Origin: Aspidiotus rigidus
Taxonomy: Eukaryota > Arthropoda > Insecta > Hemiptera > Diaspididae
DNA length: 64,000 nt
NCBI GenBank assembly: GCA_035079385.1
Contig: JAVHKY010000037.1
Location: forward strand, 2,108,001 to 2,172,000
Direction of reading: 5' to 3'
Made by a program: the position numbers and the translations under genes. This document shows positions 12,866 to 25,500 of the stretch, in pieces. Numbering within the stretch: the first letter of the stretch is position 1; every line of letters begins with the position of its first letter. Below the pieces are notes generated by a model. It did no database searches. It saw nothing but the letters and a program-made list of their open reading frames with translations, and was not told where the DNA came from.

Positions 12866-15800
12866 AAATAATTAAATAAATAAATAATTAAATAATTAAT
12901 ATAATTAATAATTAGAAAATCTCTACCCCGTGGGTGATTCAGAAATTTGCGAGTACACCCCGCGTAATAATAATAAATAATTAATTAATTAATAATTAAA
13001 TAATTAAATAAATAAATGATTAAATAATTAATATAATTAATAATTAGAAAATCTCTACCCCTTGGGTGATTCAGAAATTCGCGAGTACACACCGCGTAAT
13101 AATAATAAATAAATAATTAATTAATTAATAATTAAATAAATAAATAATTAAATAATTAATTACCGTGCGTCCGTGCAAGCGTGCGTCCGTGCACATCTCT
13201 ACCCCGCGGGTGATTCAGAAATTCGCGAGTACACCCCGCGTAATAATAATAAATAATTAATTAATAATTGAATAATTAAATAAATAAATGATTAAATAAT
13301 TAATATAATTAATAATTAGAAAATCTCTACCCCGTGGGTGACTCAGAAATTCGCGAGTACACCCCGCGTAATAATAATAAATAATTAATTAATTAATAAT
13401 TAAATAATTAAATCAATAAATAAATAAATAAATAAATAATTAAATAATTAATATAATTAATAATTAGAAAATTTTCTAAGTCCCTCTTCCTATCATATAT
13501 GGCTGGATAGTCGAAATTTTTCCAAGTCCCCTAGACTTGAATTGTCTCATACCATTCCAATACAACAGCGAGACAGGGGGCGAACGAGCGGAGCGAGTTC
13601 GCGCTACCTCATATTTCTCATAGAAGACTTGAATTTTCTCATACCATTCCAATACAACAGCGAGATCGCTCGTTCGCCCCACGAAAGTTGATACCTCAAA
13701 ATATAGAACACCCACAATTACCTCAAAATATTTCTCATACAAGACTTATACGACGCCAAGATAGGTAAAGGGGTAAACGAATAATATCTCACGAACACTT
13801 GACCTAGTAGAAGAATTAATAATAAATAAATAATATTAAATAATTAAATAAATAAAGGCTGGATAGTCGAAATTTTTCCAAGTCCCCTAGACTTGAATTG
13901 TCTCATACCATTCCAATACAACAGCGAGTTCGCGCTACCTCATATTTCTCATAGAAGCCTAGACTGAAATATTTCAAGATGACTGATAAATATAAAAGAC
14001 ATGGAACATGATTTTCATTTATTTGGCTATGCCAGAAAATTTTTTCTTAATAAGATAAGGTATGGGGCCAAAAGATTATTAGCTGAATGCGCCAAAATCT
14101 CACTTAACGACTTCAAGTACGATTCAATTGAAATTTAGAAGTCAATATTTTGCGGAGTGTAACACAGTTGTCCTTGGTGCCTCAGTCCAGATAGTGTTCT
14201 TTAATGCTCACGGTAAATTAAAGACACTCGCCACGAAAAAGTATTCAAATGACGAATCACTTACATCATCCAAATTATCGAGATCGGAAGCAGAATTTTC
14301 AACCGTTGGGAGGATATGCGGCTGCCTGTGTCGCAGTGTGTGTTGCAAAGGTGAACTAGCGATGTACGAGACAAACTGCGTTTCATCCGCGCGAGATTTC
14401 TTCTTTTCGTCAAGTAATAATGCTCTTGGTTCTTCTTCTTCCACTACGGAAAGGAGTTGTTCAAGAATTAAAATCAGTAAACAAAAATAAAAAGAATATC
14501 GAATGAATCATCGTACATGATAATAACTGTTCGGGAGTACAGTACAAGATCGATGCATCCCAACAGAATCGTCCATTCAATGTTCTCAACAATAGCCTAA
14601 CTTGGGACGATGCTGTCACCAAGCCAGCTGTCACACCTCCACCGGGTACTTCTAAGGCAGGTAATTCGAGTAGCGATAATATCAGATTATTTGTGCTGAC
14701 AAACATCTAAAATAACCGATCAAGATGTCTTAGAAAGAATCACGAATCACAGAAACTCTCGGAACACAACATTCGTACCAATAGATTGGGAAGTGAAAAT
14801 ATCTCCATATTCAAGTTATTGGTCGTTAAACAAGAATTATCGTCTTGCTCCGTGACGATAGATGATAAACGAGTGGCTCCAGAAATTATAGGAAATTGGC
14901 CTAGATTGGTTAATAAGTGAGCAGTAATCTGGAAAATTCAACAGACGTGAGAATTACCGACTATAAATTTACTCTCTCTCCATCATCTACTGATCATAAT
15001 TACCATTTTCGCCGCAAGTTGCAGTGAATGTTGAGTACTATTCAAATGAGTCAGATTCATACTGATATCTCCAAAGGATCGAGCTTCATATTCGTCTACC
15101 TTCAAATCATCCAGTAAAATTGTGGGGATATATTCTTCCAACGAAGCATCATCGAAATGGTTGCCTAAATTTAAGCATGGTTGACGACCACCTTTTGAAA
15201 TCTCTTCCAAAATCTAAAATAGGAGAAGTACAAAACCTTTAGAAAAAATGAGAAACTTATAAATTCATTTCCTATGGTGATTGTCTCTGATATGAATTCG
15301 AAAATCTTAACGTTTTTAATCAAAATACAAAAGGAAAACTTCTTAATAGTATTAGGGAAAGCTTACTCCGAATACGTAAAATAATAAGCACTGAAACTGA
15401 TCATTTTCCGAATCCGACCGCAACAAAACGTCCAAAGGCATACTCATAGCCCACTCAGCCAGACACAATAAAAGGGAGGTGAGTAAACGTTTTTTCCCAT
15501 CTCCGATTGGTAGCATAGAACTTAAGGTGTCAACGAGTACCTGCAAAAGCAATTGGCGCGGTACAATAAAGCTGAGCTTCTCGTTGGTTAACCTGAAGGT
15601 ATCAACATTACCTTTATCGTTTTACAGGGAAATTCTGGATAACACTCCACTAACGTACTCATGTAATTAGAAAGGAGTGAAAGTACGTCGCAAGCAACTT
15701 GAGCGACCACTTCGTGTTTAAACTAAAATTAAATGAAAATAAAAAATAAAAAGAAGAACGTGTGAAAAGTGTTTTTAAAGGCGTTTGTCCTTTAAAAAAT

Positions 15801-18800
15801 ATTTGTAGTAAAAAATGTTGGCCGCGAGATCGCAATAATTTTCAGTTTTAGCGCTGAACTTACTTTTAGCGTTAACAATAAAGTGTTGAATGCTCGTTCA
15901 ATATAACCGTGTTTCGATCTCCTTTCAAACTCTTGCATAAGGTAAATTCCTAATCCAGATACGGCAATACATCTGGCGTATCCACTTTGCTCTTTCTTTG
16001 CAACATGGAGAAGAATTTTTAAAATACGTATCTACAAAAAAGGTTATAAATTTCAGAAGAATGGAAAAAGTTTTATAAATGGTGATATTTTCAATTTTTT
16101 TTTTTTTGTTTTACTTTCAATTCTTCCGCAATATTCGACTTGTTTTTATAACTTGGAAAGTTCATAATAACATTCGGAAAGCTTAATAGGGTCACAAGGA
16201 CGGATGCGGCTTCAGCTCTTGGTGTCTGAAACAGACGAGACTAATAATGATAGATAAAAGTACTACATAAAAAGTGTGATACAAGCACACATTTTTCTTC
16301 GTTTTGTACTACTTCTCTCATTTTTTTACTCTAAATAACGCTTTTTCAGCATGCTCAATAAACTTTAACAAACTCAAAATCGATTCAAGAACCGATTTTT
16401 TAACATGTTCAATGAACTTCAACGAACTCAAATAAAATTACGCGTTGAAGTTCTTTGAACCTGTCGAGAAAAAATGTGAGCTTGGAAAAATTACGGATTC
16501 ATTACCGCATCGAGTTCATCGGATTTATAAGCGTATTATCACACTTTTTATGTACTACTGATGAATAAAAAAAAAAATTTACCTGTTTTAAATCGTCTCC
16601 TAGCAAAATAGTTTGAGCTGCCTGAATAAATGGCAAAATAAGTAATGTATATCCCGGTAATTGTCTTGAAAAAAAATTCAATCCCGTATGTTTCATAATA
16701 GCGTATACTATATTCTGTAATAAGGTCCATTCGATTACGACCAGATATTATAAATAAAATTGTTATAGAAATAGTAAATGATTGCAATACTTTATCAGTC
16801 GAAGTAAGCCCGGTCTGTAAAACATTATAAAACTTGGAAATATATAAACGCGATAAACAGGAATTCGGAACTGCCAAAGTAGTTCGACACAGTAATTCAT
16901 AAGCGTAAACTTTGCCTTTGAAATACTCCGGAGGTAAGTGTAGCGCCTACAATGAAGAGACAATTTTTAATAAGAAGAAAAAAATCTACCTTTCTTGTGC
17001 TATAAGAACAAAAGATTTTGAAAAACGTTACCTCGAAACACCACGGCGAGAATATTGTCAATGGCGGGATAAGTTCTGGCACGGGAGGTGTTTTTTGATT
17101 GTCTTCTGGCACACCTTGATTCAATTTCATCTACGGATTCAAATCATACGATTTTTATAACCAACAAATACCCATTAGTGAAAGATGGTAAAATATGAAT
17201 TAAGCTGTACCTTAATTAAAGTATTCGATAACTCTATTAAGTGGTGAAAGACCTGAGCATGTAAATTGACATCAGCAATGTCGTTGACATTTCCAAGAGC
17301 ACCGAGCATTCGTTTCCATAGAATTATGGCAACATCGGGTAACCAACCGCGTACGTTTCCACCAGCAATTACAGACTTCTGGTCATCTTCTGGCACTATT
17401 TTTGAAAGGAACTATTAATACAGGATCAATGATGTCAAATAATTCGACTGAAATTAAACATACTGCTGAATTTTCCATTGCCATTTCTTACCACGATTAA
17501 TTATTTTCGCGAGTCATTTACGCTAGCGATATTTTTTCAAACTTCGTATGTATTGAACAGTTTTGAATTTCATTCAACTCAATACAACTTCATATAAGTA
17601 ACTACCAACATATTCCTACTTACCAATAATGTTTTCTTGAGCAACTTCTATTTGAATTGGAGCATCTTTAATGGAGTTATTTTCTAGACCGCTGGACAGA
17701 GCTGGGGAGGCGGATCTGGAATGCGTTTCTGATCCACATTCGTCTAATAGAATGAACAGGTCGAAAGTATTACTTTATAGCGATCAGGCAATCGATGATA
17801 AGTATATAAATACTCACTCGTACGATTTTTAAGCGAGTCTAGTGATTTCCACTTCTTAGGACTTTTAGTTTCCGTGGAATTTTTACAGCTATCTTCAAGA
17901 ATGACATTTTCAAAGGTGGGATTGGATGTGTCTATAAATAATAATACAATAAATTATTATAATATCACGGGCCGAGGCAGAATACGTTGAATAGATTACA
18001 CTAACCATTCTCTACACTGAAATTTGACATTTTTAGCGATAATTTTGTATCGTACGAAACATTCGTATCACTTCTACTTCGTCGCAAGTTGAATGGATGT
18101 ATTCGTTTGTGCTCGTAACTCTGTTCATTCACTTCACCACTTTCTGTTTCTATGACTCCTTGAAAAAGTGAAATAATGACAAGATAGATTTTGGAAATAT
18201 ACACGAATAAACAGAAAAATTCGAGACAGAAGGACGGTGAGTTCTAAAGAAAAAAGCCCAGGAGGAAAATCTTCACAAAGACCCAAAATATTCGAAGGTC
18301 GTCTGCTTTCTCTTCCACATTTTCATCATAAATATATATTGAGAGCAAGCATCAAGAGGGGCTCAAGGATGAAATGGGTACTCTCCGTCTTTTTTAAATC
18401 GTCATTACACAAAAGACATATTAGGCAGTTACATGGCGTCGTAAGATAGTTTTCATCGCAGTTTTTGAAAATTGAAAGGAAATCACACTCGATGCATTTC
18501 TCAATCAGTCCCACGGCTAAATGCTAGACTCCTAGAGACATTCTATGTACATGGTCGGCAGAGGGGCTCCCTAAAACATTCCTTCTTAACGAAGGCTCGC
18601 GACCTCTATAATCAATTAGAGAAGGTGTTTGGGGAGGTTGCGTTAGACGTTCTATAGCAATCAAAGAAATGTTTTTCATCAGCATGTTGCGACATTCTGC
18701 ATTTATAATCCTGTCTCCTGGTTGCCTGAATTGTGCCGTCACGGTGGCGCTTGCACGTTGATACCTCTGCGGTTTGCTTTTCTGGGAGGTGCCGATTATG

Positions 18801-19498
18801 TTTCTGATTGCGTGTGTGTAGGTGGATGGGTGAGTGTGCATGTATTCATGCGGGCCTGCAACCCGACTTATTTTAATAGTCAATTTATTATTACTTTTTT
18901 TTTTTTTTTTTGGAGGTTATTGTTCTGTTTTATTTTTTTACTAGCGTCTGTTGCGTCGTCGCTACGCGTCGACGACAGCCGCTAGTAAGGTGACCACCAA
19001 TTTTTGAAATGAAAAAACAATTTCTTTCGATGAGAAATTTATGAAAAAAAAAAATGACCTGAACCGGCGTGGTAATTAACCACAAAAAAATGAGAGTATG
19101 TTCCATTTACTGGCAAAAGAGGAGAGGAAGTGCCCCCATGAACAGATTCAAGTATTTTGTTTTGTGGATTTTAAATTGCTTCTCTTTAGAAAAAAGAAAA
19201 TTGCTCATAAAAACTTTCTTATTTTGAAACAGGCTGAACTCCTGCATTCTTTTGTCCACATATAAGGGTACAAAAATATTGCTTACTTTAAACAAACCCT
19301 GTTTTAAGAAAAAATACTACTTTGGTCACAATTTAAAAATAGAAAAACAAAAAACAAAAAACAGATTGCTGACCTTATTTTGAATGAGCAAAAGTTTTAC
19401 TTCAGTTGTATTTAAAACAAAACAAAAAAAAATATTGCTCACCTTAATCAAACCCTATTTTAAAGTAAGTTCTATAGCATTAGGGATTTAGTGAATTG

Positions 19499-19535
<37 letters not shown>

Positions 19536-22500
19536 GATTGATTGTAGAAGAGTATTAAAAATGAGGACGTATCTGGCAAAAGGGCGTCGGCACAATGTAT
19601 TTCTTATGGGACAGACGCCCTTCTGCTAGAACCCTCCTCAAATAGAAAGCAAAATTTAATTCAGAATAGCTCCCTCAAACTCAATGGCCACACTCCATGA
19701 CAATGGTTTTGAAATTGACTACCACAGCTGTAATCATTTTGCAGCTTCACAATAGTGTGTTCATGAGTTAGGGTGATGCTAAGGGCTGTGCCAAGCTAAT
19801 TTCATGGGTTGTACAAGGAGAGCATAAAACATACAAATGTGTATTCGCGCGTATTGTATTTTACTGTTTTTACAATTATAAAATAGTACTCGCACTAGAG
19901 GAAAAGAAAAGAAAAGAAGAAAAAAAAAAAAAAAAAAACGTTCCTAGACCATAATCACAAAACCAAACTCTGTTTTTTAAAATAATTTGTCATTCGGTCA
20001 CATTTATAAAAAGAAAAATATTTTACCAAACGTTAACCAAACACTATTTTAAAATGAGTTGACTTAAGACGCATTAAAAAAAAATATATATATATTTTCC
20101 GACCTTAACCAAACTATGCTTAAAATAAGCTATATTAGCACTCTGAATTTTGGTGCAATAATGTTGAAAAAGAAAATGGGAATAAGTAGAAGAGTTCAAA
20201 AAGGTAAAAGAAAAATAAACTCCGCAAATGAGGTCTCAAAGTCGACACTTTTGGTTCTGAACGCTTTGCCTATCACTATTCAATCGTAATAGCTACAGTC
20301 TAAAATTCATTCTCATGGCGCTCCTGGGCGGCGGACTTGCCTGAATTATCAAATAGAGTTAGAAAGCTAGCTGAAGGCTGAAAGTCTAAAGCCAAAGCCA
20401 GATGATGTTTGGAAAATAAGCTGAAAAAATCCCTCATTATTTCATTCATTGAAACTACATTATATCAGCAAGCGACTGTTCTATTGTTCTGTGATTATGA
20501 CAACACACTTGCCGTACAAAGTTTAATTGACATAATATCTACATATAATTATCATCAATCAGACAGAAACATTGTTTAAAAGATACAGTTTTCCTGATTG
20601 TCAATCTTGATATATGTCAAATCTACTTTGTACAGAAGAACAGGGCACAAACCTCTTCTAGCCATTATCATTATTATTTTATTATTTATTTATTTTATTC
20701 TTTCGTTTTTTTTTTTTTTTTTTTTTGCTTTGCCTCTTTCATTTATTTTGGTTCTGTTTTGTTTACTTTTGTTTTGCTATTATTTTTTACTTTTCGTTCT
20801 TGTTTTATTTCGTTTTCCCACATTTGTGAGGGTGGTGTCGGCGATAATTGCCCTTAAGGCCTTTGTCGGCACCACCCAAAAAAAAAAAAAACAAAATTAC
20901 ATATGAAACTCAAACCACCAATTTTGCAAGTTGCTTCAGGGGTCACAATTACATTTAAAGACAATATAAATGACCTTTCGGTTTATCTAGGCATAAAATG
21001 CAAAAAATAGAAGTTTTGTCAAAGTGAACTCTACAAAGGGCTTCAATAATCAGGCGAAGAGACGTTTCCGTCATCACTTACATAATATTGGATTAAATTT
21101 TCAAGTGAACGAGAAACATGCACTTACTGTTGACGGTATTTTCTTCGTGTTTTTTTATTTCTATATCATTACAAATCGTAATAATCTTCCTCGTGGCAAA
21201 ACCTTTTTTGCGTTTGGCTTTCTGTTCCGTCAACCGGTCCAATGGCAAATCAGATAAATCTAGATGATATACGTGCCTGGCCAATACTCGAGTCAATGTT
21301 TCCATTGTTTTCTGCAAATGATCCATGTTTCCGCTTGAAAATTAGAACTAATGGAAAATATAAAATTTGAAAAAAAGAAATACTTACAGCCCATTCTTTA
21401 ATCAACTCTTCCCATTGCGTGAGTGAGCTGAGCACCTCACAGAATCGATCCCATAATTCGGCACAAATTACAACATTCAAGTTAGCTTTGATCCACGTCA
21501 CTATCAGCGTCTGTAATAATCGCGATTCAGCTTACGACTTTAATTTAGCTGCCAGTCGATAGGTTGGTCGACAAAAACAAAGCAATTTTCCTTTTCAATG
21601 AAAAATTGATTATTCTGGTGGGTCGACGTACTTCGACCGCCATACCGACAACTTCTTTACATGAATATTTTTGAAATATGAGAAAACAATTAGTATTTAT
21701 TGTAGGGTATCTCGGCCAGTGTTTCAAACGACTGTAAGAAACATTTTGGTTATTTCCCCAAGATGATGTAAGCATTAATTGTGAACTCGACAACAAAAAC
21801 TAAGTACTGCCAGTCATCACCATCACTAATGCTCGTATTATTTATTCATATTACTATTTCTGTGAATCAAATTCATAAATCTATAGTTATACCTGAAAAA
21901 CAGCTGGAGCTAATTTACCACCCAATTTCTCATCTTTCCTTCGCGGGGGAGTGGAACTTAAAATAGTAGACGTTATTTTCAGTAAGGTGAGTAATAACTG
22001 CTCCCTGTCATAAAATAAAGATGATAAGGTGTTGGAATAAAAACTCAAGGAAAACAGTATCTGTCATTTTTGATCAAGTTTACCAAGTTTTCATCTCCAT
22101 ATGAGTGTGCATGACCATATATCGATATAAATTCAAAACACGTTTGCAGATATCAACTTGTTCTTCTAACAACTGCGCTGATTCACTGCTAGTCTCTAAT
22201 AAGAAAACATTAGCGGCGTGCGAAATGAATAATTGGAGAACATTCTGAAACATACATGATATATGTAGGTACATTAATTTAAAATTGAGTATTATGAAGA
22301 TTGATCGCTTTCTCAAACTCACTTGCAAACCAGCTCTCACGTGATAATTTTCAAGAGCTATAGCACCCACGTAAGAGTCGTTCCGTAATCGAATGGGTTT
22401 ATTGATTATATCTTCGGACTTGACGTTAGACTAGAAATAAAGAAAAGGTTCTTCTCTTTTTATCCATCATTGATTTTAGTTTTATTCCCACGGAAACGAG

Positions 22501-25500
22501 AGGGGATGTGGAAACACTCAAAATGTACTCAAGGACCCTTAGGAAAACAACTATTTTATTCTTTAGATTCGGAATAACTTACTTCTGATTCAATTGACTC
22601 TTTTCGATTAACCGGTTCCAGCATAAATGCAGGTATTTCAACAACCTTAAAAAAAAAATCAAGAATACTACATTGAAAAGGAAAGTGGATGACTTGAATT
22701 TCTTAATTTCGAACTTATGATAGAAGTATTACGAATGCAATGTTGATAAAGAATAATATTATGCAATAAATTTGCCTAATTTTTTTCCATCGCTCATTGA
22801 TATTTCGCAACTATGCGATACTTTCATACTAGGCGCTTCCGACAATTTTTGTTTTCGAAGAATGATCCGAATTTGTCAAAAATTCTCATCGGTCATTACT
22901 CAATTAAAATACAGAATGCTTACAGATTTCTGAATCCAGTCTTTATACACAGCTATCGTTCGTCGTATTGCTGGAGAGCATGAGAATGGTAACAAATAGG
23001 CTTGCCTGAAAATTTCTAGCACAAGATTTACGTTCTCCCGGTTCAGGAAAAGAACATCTCGTACAACTTGGAAGGATAAGCAGAACACGTCTTCCCTGAA
23101 AAAATATGAGGTAAAAGGGAGATGCAAACAAAAGAATAGTAAATGAAATACCATACATACGGATTTTGGGCGACTATGTTGTCTTCAGAGTTCGTTGCAT
23201 TTTTAAAAATACCCTGCTCATTATTTTGATTCATCGTTACCCTAAAAACAGAGGGAAAATGATGAAGTAAAATGAAAAAAAAAGCTATTCATCTCACAGG
23301 AATGAAGCATGTTCAACAGAAGTTACTTACGGTTGTTTTGGTAGTAAACCACTGGGAATAGTTCCCACCGAACTCTTATGCTTAATATCGTGAGTAAAAT
23401 TTGCAATCCATCTGATCACAGCTACACGACACAACAAATACTTATCACTCCTTACTGCGTAACGTAGCTCCGGTAGTTCTGAAAATATGAACATAAAATC
23501 ATCGTGTAGGTCTATTTCTATCAATAATGTTTTATGTTATAAAATTTCGGAAAAATTATTACAAACCTGATACTGGCTTGTACACACTCGTCTTATCGCT
23601 ATAATTCCGAAAAATAACTGGTAGATAATATTGTTTGAATTTCTCAAACAAGAATATGAAACAGCGACGTCGTTTTTCATTGCATGAATCTCTCCAACGT
23701 ATTCGAGATACCTATTGCACGAAGATATACGTCACAATAATACTTTACATTAAAGGAACTTCGATCAAGAATCAATCTTACCTGAGTGACCATAAATTCT
23801 AATAAGGAATCCAGAAAAAATTTCATTTGATCTTCTTGCGGTTTTTCGCCGCTGGGAGGCGGATAAACAGGATGAATATCCGCGCATGAAATCGGACCTG
23901 TAAAATTTCAACACATTGATTATAAAACGGCTGATCGCTACACTTGACATGTGTGGAATTCATTGTTTCACCATCGTTGGGAGAGTTCGCGACCGAGGAA
24001 CTTTTGTTTAAAACATCCAATCCTTCGTAACCATCAATTGGGCAAGGAAATCCAGGAACAATGGTTGCAAACATAGCGTGTGCAATATCTGGTGCATTTT
24101 CTTGTAAAGTTTGGTACCAGATGACGAAAAACCTAATAAAAAATTATACTCGTGGACATGATTTGAAGAATGGGCATGAGTATATAATGAGTTATCTTTA
24201 ATATATTACTTAATAGCTTCTCTGCGAAGTTTCCACGAGTTTGCGGGATGTAAGAGTTTTGTCAATACACGTCTGATGCTATGACACTGCCATCTGTTTG
24301 AAATTAGTTCAGGACAAAAAGTAAGAATTTTCTCCAAAACACCAAGGACATTGTCGAGCTCTTCTTTATGTGTTTTATGAACTGAAAATAAAAGAAAGAA
24401 ATCAAATACATTAATCAATACCAAAGTTTAAATTATTGATACGTTTGAAGAGCGAGATTATATGAAACTACATTTTTTGAGAAATAAACGTACACGAATT
24501 CTACATTTCATACAGTGCCATAATTTTGAGTAAGTATTTCATCAAATAAGAATCTCTTCTACGTCTGTCCGAGTTGTTTTTCTTTTTAAATCCGATTTCA
24601 TCTCTTCCTTCCCCCTAACACATTTGTGATTTCGAAAAGAATACAATTCTTCAATGTTCATTTCTGTAGTCGATGTAATATCAAAGATGTGCAATTAACT
24701 AAAAGCAACACTTTGGAGGTTATCATTCAACGAAGACCTCGATATATTTTTTTTTTTTTCATAATTTCTTCCACATACAGTCTTTACTCAAAATTATACC
24801 ACTTACCTTCGAATTATAATATAATAAACCAAAAAAATAATATGCATAGTAATTTAACAAGCACAGTCAATCAACAAAAATAAAGTAGTTCAAGTTTTTT
24901 GACGTTTGTTGTAGGTAAAACGCCTGAAAACTTTATAGTAACATTCAATACAGTTGCACCTTTCGTTAGGTTCACAACATGCTAAACAAATGCAAGATAC
25001 AGACGCTTCTGGCACTACATTGAAGCTGCCAAAATACAGCGTTTCTCAAAAGCATTCTACAAAATAAGCATACGGGGAACTTTGAAAATCTATGGAGACC
25101 AAGCTCTTAAAGAGATCCTCCATGCAAAAAAATCCAAGTATTTCGGATGTTCTCATAGCGAAGTATAAAACATGAACTCAAATTGCAAAGTTTGACATGC
25201 ACCAGATAATATTATGAAATAGACACAATATTGCACGATTACGAAAGATTAATGCACGCCAAACAGTGTTTTTTCTTCTTTTTTTTTTTTTTCTCAAAAT
25301 GAACGGGTATGAAATGAGAATGAAGTAGGGGGAAGGTAATCATGCTTTTTGTTTGAATTTTAGAGAAACTTACCAATGTGAAAAGGAAGTTCTGTAATCA
25401 AGAAAATATGACAAAAATAACAGGGCATATTACTTTTGATATTATAGGAAAGAAAATCATAATGAGAAAAAAAGTAATGCAAAAATTAAACTAACCTTTT

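Larger units (their letters stand above)
18205..21090. other. large RALGAPA intron rich in homopolymers and hairpins
   Basis: This roughly 2.9-kb intron divides the N-terminal exon cluster from the central cluster. It holds T runs (18894-18911, 20706-20726), A runs (19499-19532, 19920-19938, 20878-20890), a GC-rich hairpin at 18940, a covarying hairpin at 19572 and an A-tailed hairpin at 20830. The section 18230-18890 is less AT-rich than its surroundings and may be an old non-LTR fragment, but I could not identify a domain. The open frame at 20598-20906 is driven by T-rich low complexity. Confidence 0.65.

Noticed and set aside
20598..20906. 102-codon plus frame rich in Phe/Leu
   Set aside because: Low-complexity T-rich intron sequence; hydrophobic composition follows from TTT/CTT codons.
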